Positions 14,101 through 17,134 of a DNA stretch of 17,134 nucleotides are shown piece by piece. The notes below the pieces were generated by a model. It had not been told where the DNA came from. It saw only the letters and a list, made by a program, of their open reading frames with translations, and did no database searches. Source of the DNA: CAG-533 sp022779465 (GTDB lineage: Bacteria > Bacillota_I > Bacilli_A > RF39 > UBA660); assembly GCA_022779465.1 (NCBI GenBank), contig JALFTB010000021.1, positions 1 to 17,134 on the forward strand, given 5' to 3'. Positions within the stretch are counted from its first letter, which is position 1. Every line of letters begins with the position of its first letter. Made by a program: the position numbers and the translations under genes.

Positions 14101-15793
14101 CTAAAGCTGTACCTTCTGCATCATAATCAGCTCTATGATGAGCATCCTCATCAAAAGGAACATCATATCTTTTAACTAAAGCTGATAAACTATGTCTAGT
14201 ATGTTCTTGATCAATAGCTCTTGATAACTCTAAAGTATCAATAACTGTATTAGTAAACTCACCTAAGTCATACTTCTTCATAGACATTTCCATAAAAGAA
14301 ACATCAAACTTAGCATTATGAGCCACCATTGGACAATCTCCAGTCCACTTTAAGAAACGCTTAGTAACATTCTCTTCATTATCTTTATCTTTAAGCATCT
14401 CATCAGTAATACAAGTTAAATCAGTAATCTTTTGTGGCAATTTACGATTAGGATTAATAAGTTCATCAAACCTATCAATAATCTCCCCATTTTTAATTTT
14501 AACAGCTCCAATTTCAATCATTTGATCTCCACCGGCAGCATTAAAACCAGTAGTTTCTGTATCAAATACAACATATGTAGTATCTCTTAAAGGTAAATCA
14601 TTACTTCTTAAAACAATCTTAACCGTATCATCTACTAAAGTAAGTTCAGTTCCATATAAACCTTTAAATCGCTTTTCTGGATCCTCTATTCCCTTATTAT
14701 GATTTTTAATAATTTCATAAATAATTGGAAAAGCCTGACAACCGTTATGATCAGTAACAGCTACTGCCCTATAACCAGCATTAATCGCATTACTTACTAA
14801 TTCACAAGTATGTTTATCTAAATCAAACTTAGTAACACCATCCATTTGACTCATCATCGTATGAGCATGAAGTTCTACTCTCTTAACTGGAGCATCATCA
14901 GTAAATTTAACAGTTTTACTAGGAATTTCTTCAATATCTCTAACATTAAAAACTAAATCTTTAGCAAAATTATCATTCTTAACATATCCTCTAAACTTAT
15001 ACCATTTACCATCTTTTAAACCACTTTTATATCTATTAAAGTCATCATCTTCCCTACAAAATATCTTAGCTAAAATACTATCAGTCTTATCACTTATCTT
15101 TAAAGTTAATATCTTAAAATTACTCTTATTAGAAATAAACTCTTCAATTCCAAAAATATATGCTTCAACAGTAACATTATTTTCTTCACCCATAATATCT
15201 TTAATACTCGTTATTGTCTTACTCTTAATAGATTCACCCATAATAACTTTAAATTCAGGTTCTTTCTTAACAATAACATCAGTTTTACTATTTACAATTT
15301 CATTCTTAATCGCATCTCTAATTTCTGTATTAATAACTGGTTCAATCTCATAACTAGCAAAACCTAAAGAATTAATCCATTTATTAAAAGCTTTATTATA
15401 ACTTCTAATTAGTTCTGACTCTATCTTACTAATAACATCAATCTTTAAAACATTACCATCTAATACTATATTAGTATCACTTAAACTAATTAAAGAAGGA
15501 TTTTCTTCTACTAATAAATTTAAATAATATCTAAAATATTTAATAACATCTTCATCATTAATATTTTCATAAGCAAATAAAATCTTAATAGTTGAAACAT
15601 TTTCTATCCCTTTAGAAGCACATTCAATAAGATTTAATACTGGCTCTATATCTAATACTTTAGAAGAAGATAAATATACATCCCAAGACTCTTTTTTCTT
15701 ATTAATAACTACTTTTTTAACAGTTACCCCATTAAAATTATCTTCTCCATTAAATTCAATTTTATCAAAAAATCTTTTTAAAGTATTATCCAT
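11183..15793 (-). CDS. polC: DNA polymerase III alpha subunit, PolC type
   Basis: This is the replicative DNA polymerase of low-GC Gram-positives, about 1536 residues (the Bacillus enzyme is about 1437). In order: a divergent N-terminal domain, an OB-fold near 205-290, and PHP starting VELHAHTMMSQMDG (about 307). A DnaQ-like 3'-5' exonuclease is inserted in PHP, with FDTETTG (D411, E413), AHNAKFD (D497) and HHRADYD. A zinc-finger region has cysteines at about 992, 995, 1014, 1023 and 1026, and the palm is FNADKVPDIDLNFSE (D1052, D1054). The C-terminus is QLSLF, the beta-clamp-binding motif. All catalytic residues checked are present. ATG 15793 is preceded by AGGATGGTGG; an in-frame TTG at 15811 lies upstream of that site and is less likely. 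Confidence 0.97.
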   Translation of the reverse strand: MDNTLKRFFDKIEFNGEDNFNGVTVKKVVINKKKESWDVYLSSSKVLDIEPVLNLIECASKGIENVSTIKILFAYENINDEDVIKYFRYYLNLLVEENPSLISLSDTNIVLDGNVLKIDVISKIESELIRSYNKAFNKWINSLGFASYEIEPVINTEIRDAIKNEIVNSKTDVIVKKEPEFKVIMGESIKSKTITSIKDIMGEENNVTVEAYIFGIEEFISNKSNFKILTLKISDKTDSILAKIFCREDDDFNRYKSGLKDGKWYKFRGYVKNDNFAKDLVFNVRDIEEIPSKTVKFTDDAPVKRVELHAHTMMSQMDGVTKFDLDKHTCELVSNAINAGYRAVAVTDHNGCQAFPIIYEIIKNHNKGIEDPEKRFKGLYGTELTLVDDTVKIVLRSNDLPLRDTTYVVFDTETTGFNAAGGDQMIEIGAVKIKNGEIIDRFDELINPNRKLPQKITDLTCITDEMLKDKDNEENVTKRFLKWTGDCPMVAHNAKFDVSFMEMSMKKYDLGEFTNTVIDTLELSRAIDQEHTRHSLSALVKRYDVPFDEDAHHRADYDAEGTALVFHKMCEKLIRQGKSLISDLDKLISKEEIHKFGRTFHFNAIVLNKTGLKNLFKIVSLANTTYLYKTPRIPRSVLNDLREGLIIGSGCYESEVFIEARSKDGEELTNIINFYDYVEVQPLEVYNHLIQTSDFANELELANHVKKVVNATKEAGKIIVATGDVHHFFREDKIYREIIINQKVPGGGRHPLAKQSITKIPSMHFRNTEEMLNDFKFLGDDLAYEIVVTNTNKVADMVGEFEVIIDTGGTPFSPRVKADDGKSYLDCPRVVTDLVYEKATSWYGDDLPLIIEERIAKELYGDSVYKACRELILNETSEDDPELERKIFKKAHEVIFEGIDAVKSLVKENIKNHWSEEDGELNDAALEKKLKKNLGGIIGGGFDPIYLIAQRLVKHSNDEGFLVGSRGSVGSSFVATMMGITEVNPLEAHYRCTNCKSSFFEDENGEKLSKTYSCGIDLPDRVCPNCGEKLYKDGQDMPFATFLGFNADKVPDIDLNFSELNQASTHEYTKVLFGVDNVYRAGTIGTVAEKTAYGFVKGYVEDKGLFMRSTEIERLALGCTGVKRTTGQHPGGIVVVPDYMDVFDFTPFQFPADDPNSAWRTTHFGYHSIEEDLLKLDILGHSDPTQLRMIQDLTKKDVTKVPLDDKETMSIFSSTEALGVTNDQILCPTGTLGIPEFGTNFTIGMVAEIKPTTFAELIKIAGLSHGTDVWLGNARDLCTPDENGVIKVPFKDTIGCRDDIMVYLMQQGVEPIKAFKIMEFVRKGKASKPKEKETWEKHKQTMIDNHIPDWYIESCHKIKYMFPKAHAAAYVISAFRIAWFKVHMPVYFYASWLTSKATDFEVETMIKGYDAIKERVLEIQSKGFEATNKELGVLECLKVCLEATARGIKFLPIDLYDSPAITWGVYDENSIRPPFLSVDGLGETVANTIVNEREKGRFISVEDLQSRGKVSQTLIEKLRTMGVLEQMPESSQLSLF

Positions 15794-15816
15794 AAAACCA
15801 CCATCCTGCAATACTT

Positions 15817-15845
15817 ATTATAACTTAATTTTAAATTTAAAAAAA
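15817..15845 (-). promoter_or_regulatory. Promoter of polC
   Basis: A perfect TATAAT lies at 15822-15817. The -35 slot at 17 nt (15845-15840) is TTTTTT, supplied by the U-tract of the preceding terminator. Confidence 0.55.
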
Positions 15846-15862
15846 TACCTAAAAGGTATTTT
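15839..15862 (-). terminator. Rho-independent terminator of the 36-codon gene
   Basis: Nine perfect pairs (AAAATACCT at 15862-15854, AGGTATTTT at 15850-15842) enclose a 3-nt loop, followed by a T-tract to 15839. It lies 7 bases after the small gene's stop. Confidence 0.9.
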
Positions 15863-15869
15863 CTTTCCA

Positions 15870-15980
15870 TTAAACATAAGTTCCATTAAATATATGTACA
15901 AGTAACATAAATAATATTGTAATCATTACAACTACTGCAAGTACAATTAATATTCTCTTCTTATATTTTTCCATAAACAT
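15870..15980 (-). CDS. Small single-helix membrane peptide, 36 residues
   Basis: This short frame between rpoC and polC encodes a peptide beginning MFMEKYKKRILIV. A basic N-terminus is followed by one hydrophobic helix (about 10-30) and a short tail FNGTYV, as expected of a tail-out small membrane protein. It ends at TAA just before a strong terminator and starts just after a TATAAT box, so it forms a self-contained mini transcription unit. No Shine-Dalgarno is visible before either candidate ATG (15980 or 15974). The -10 at 15993-15988 would place the transcript start at or beside the first ATG, suggesting a leaderless message. I do not recognise a family. A non-coding role for the transcript is the main alternative. 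Confidence 0.55.
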   Translation of the reverse strand: MFMEKYKKRILIVLAVVVMITILFMLLVHIFNGTYV

Positions 15981-15987
15981 CAAATAT

Positions 15988-16016
15988 ATTATATCACACC
16001 ATAAAAAAAGAAGAAA
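15988..16016 (-). promoter_or_regulatory. Promoter of the 36-codon gene
   Basis: TATAAT lies at 15993-15988, only 7 bases before the first ATG. The -35 slot at 17 nt (16016-16011, TTTCTT) is poor and lies in the rpoC terminator stem. Confidence 0.5.
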
Positions 16017-16034
16017 CTATTCAGTTACTTCTTC
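16003..16034 (-). terminator. Rho-independent terminator of rpoC
   Basis: GAAGAAGT (16034-16027) pairs with GTTTCTTC (16017-16010), with two G-U pairs and a 9-nt loop, followed by T7 at 16009-16003. The 5' arm is coding sequence for the last Glu-Glu-Val-Thr residues and the TAG stop (16019-16017) abuts the 3' arm. Confidence 0.85.
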
Positions 16035-17134
16035 ATTAATTTCTTCTATTTCTTTAGCTTCTTCTTTAATATCTTCGTTATCAATAAATTCTTCTTCTAA
16101 TACTTCTGAAGGTTCATCAGTCATAAACTCTTTATCCAACATAATTTCTATATCAGAATATTGTCTAGCACCAGTACCTGCAGGTATTAATTTACCTAAA
16201 ATAACGTTTTCTTTTAAGCCTTTTAATTCATCAACTTTTCCTCTAATTGCTGCATCTGTCAATACTCTAGTTGTTTCTTGGAATGAAGCAGCAGATAAGA
16301 ATGAATCAGTTTCTAAACTTGATTTTGTAATACCTAAGATTATTGGATATCCCTTAGCTGGAACTTTTCCTTCTAAGATAACCGGTTTATTCTTATTAGC
16401 AAATTCTCTAATAGATACAGTTAAACCAGCAACTAAATCAGTATCACCTGAATCTGTAACACGCATCTTATTAATCATACGTGAAGCAATAACTTCAACA
16501 TGTTTATCAGCAATGTCTACACCTTGTGATTTATATACCTTTTGAATTTCTTTTAAGATATATTCTTGAGTAGTAATTGGATCTGTTACTGCAAGTAATT
16601 CTTTAGGAGCAATAATTCCTTCTGTTAATTTATCACCTGCATTAACTTCACTACCAACTTCAACTCTTAATTTAGCACCATAATTTGTTGTATGTTCATG
16701 AGAATCAGCATCATTTGCAACAGTAACTTTCCATTTACCATTACTATCTTCAATCTTAGTAACTTTACCAGTAATTTCTGAAATAGTTGCTTTACCTTTA
16801 GGGATTCTAGCTTCAAATACTTCTTCTACTCTTGGTAAACCTTGAGTAATATCTTCTTCAGAAGCAACACCACCGGCATGGAATGTTCTAAGTGTTAACT
16901 GAGTACCTGGTTCACCAATTGATTGAGCAGCCATAATACCAACAGCTTCTCCAGTTTCAACTAAGTTTCCAGTTGCAAGGTTACGTCCATAACAATGTTG
17001 ACATACACCATTTACGGTATTACATGTTAGAACACTTCTAATTTCAACTTTCTTAATACCAGCTTTGATAATCTTATTAGCGATATTTTCAGTAATATAT
17101 TGATTTTTATCAATAATAACTTCTTTAGTTTCTG
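16017..17134 (-). CDS. rpoC: RNA polymerase beta' subunit, C-terminal part (cut by window)
   Basis: The frame is open to the window edge, giving 371 codons of the 3' end; the start lies beyond 17134. Visible are the second zinc-binding site (SVLTCNTVNGVCQHCYGRN), GEAVGIMAAQSIGEPGTQL and LTLRTFHAGGVASEEDITQG, which form the bridge-helix/trigger-loop region of the active site. GLPRVEEVFEAR and the conserved C-terminal block SFLSAASFQETTRVLTDAAI follow, with LIPAGTGARQYS after it. The protein ends in an acidic tail (EEEFIDNEDIKEEAKEIEE), longer than the core needs and variable between bacteria. The ATG at 16934 is internal, not a start. It presumably follows rpoB upstream; downstream is polC rather than the usual rpsL-rpsG. 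Confidence 0.97.
   Translation of the reverse strand, partial: ETKEVIIDKNQYITENIANKIIKAGIKKVEIRSVLTCNTVNGVCQHCYGRNLATGNLVETGEAVGIMAAQSIGEPGTQLTLRTFHAGGVASEEDITQGLPRVEEVFEARIPKGKATISEITGKVTKIEDSNGKWKVTVANDADSHEHTTNYGAKLRVEVGSEVNAGDKLTEGIIAPKELLAVTDPITTQEYILKEIQKVYKSQGVDIADKHVEVIASRMINKMRVTDSGDTDLVAGLTVSIREFANKNKPVILEGKVPAKGYPIILGITKSSLETDSFLSAASFQETTRVLTDAAIRGKVDELKGLKENVILGKLIPAGTGARQYSDIEIMLDKEFMTDEPSEVLEEEFIDNEDIKEEAKEIEEINEEVTE

Noticed and set aside
15781..15793. Extended polC start at TTG 15811, and similar upstream GTG or TTG starts at 1040, 6119, 7484 and 10471
   Set aside because: In each case a Shine-Dalgarno sequence lies between the upstream codon and the next ATG or overlaps the upstream codon, so only the downstream ATG has proper spacing.
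1..17134. CRISPR array, insertion sequence, prophage or integron
   Set aside because: No regularly spaced direct repeats, transposase, integrase or terminal inverted repeats were seen on either strand.

Overview
The window comes from an AT-rich, low-GC Gram-positive genome, most probably a member of the Bacilli such as an uncultured gut lineage near RF39 or the Erysipelotrichales. The evidence is a PolC-type replicase with a proofreading domain inserted in its PHP domain, a SirA-YneF gene pair arranged as in Bacillus, a YlbN/DUF177-rpmF pair and perfect TATAAT -10 boxes. All tryptophans in the genes are TGG, and one gene appears to end at TGA. This supports the standard bacterial code and argues against the TGA=Trp code of Mycoplasma. 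The exact lineage is inference.

Every gene lies on the minus strand, so transcription runs from high to low coordinates. From right to left: the 3' part of rpoC (cut by the window edge), a 36-codon membrane peptide, polC, a TasA/camelysin-like secreted protein, an atypical PfkB-fold protein overlapping a stand-alone Smr-domain gene, obgE, a membrane-anchored single InlB B-repeat protein, sirA, yneF, ylbN/DUF177 and rpmF. Next come a DUF5684-type membrane protein with a zinc ribbon, a giant 1282-residue HD-domain protein overlapping a 60-residue acidic protein, a 118-residue unknown gene coupled to a membrane-anchored Ig-like protein, and an elongator tRNA-Met.

Much of the window is housekeeping: transcription (rpoC), replication and its control (polC, sirA), and ribosome biogenesis and translation (obgE, rpmF, tRNA-Met). 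It is interleaved with lineage-specific envelope proteins. The genome is very compact. At eight operon junctions a rho-independent terminator starts inside, at, or within a few bases of the upstream stop codon. Its U-tract lies on or beside the -35/spacer of the next promoter, so terminator and promoter are physically fused. No gene-free stretch exceeds 300 bases.

I see no CRISPR array, insertion sequence, prophage module or recognisable defence system. The best candidate for something undescribed is the giant HD protein with its overlapping small partner (1441-5452). Second-line candidates are the PfkB-like protein with altered catalytic motifs and the possibly leaderless 36-residue peptide between rpoC and polC. 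Several genes have in-frame GTG or TTG codons upstream of the likely start; I chose the ATG that has a Shine-Dalgarno sequence at proper spacing.
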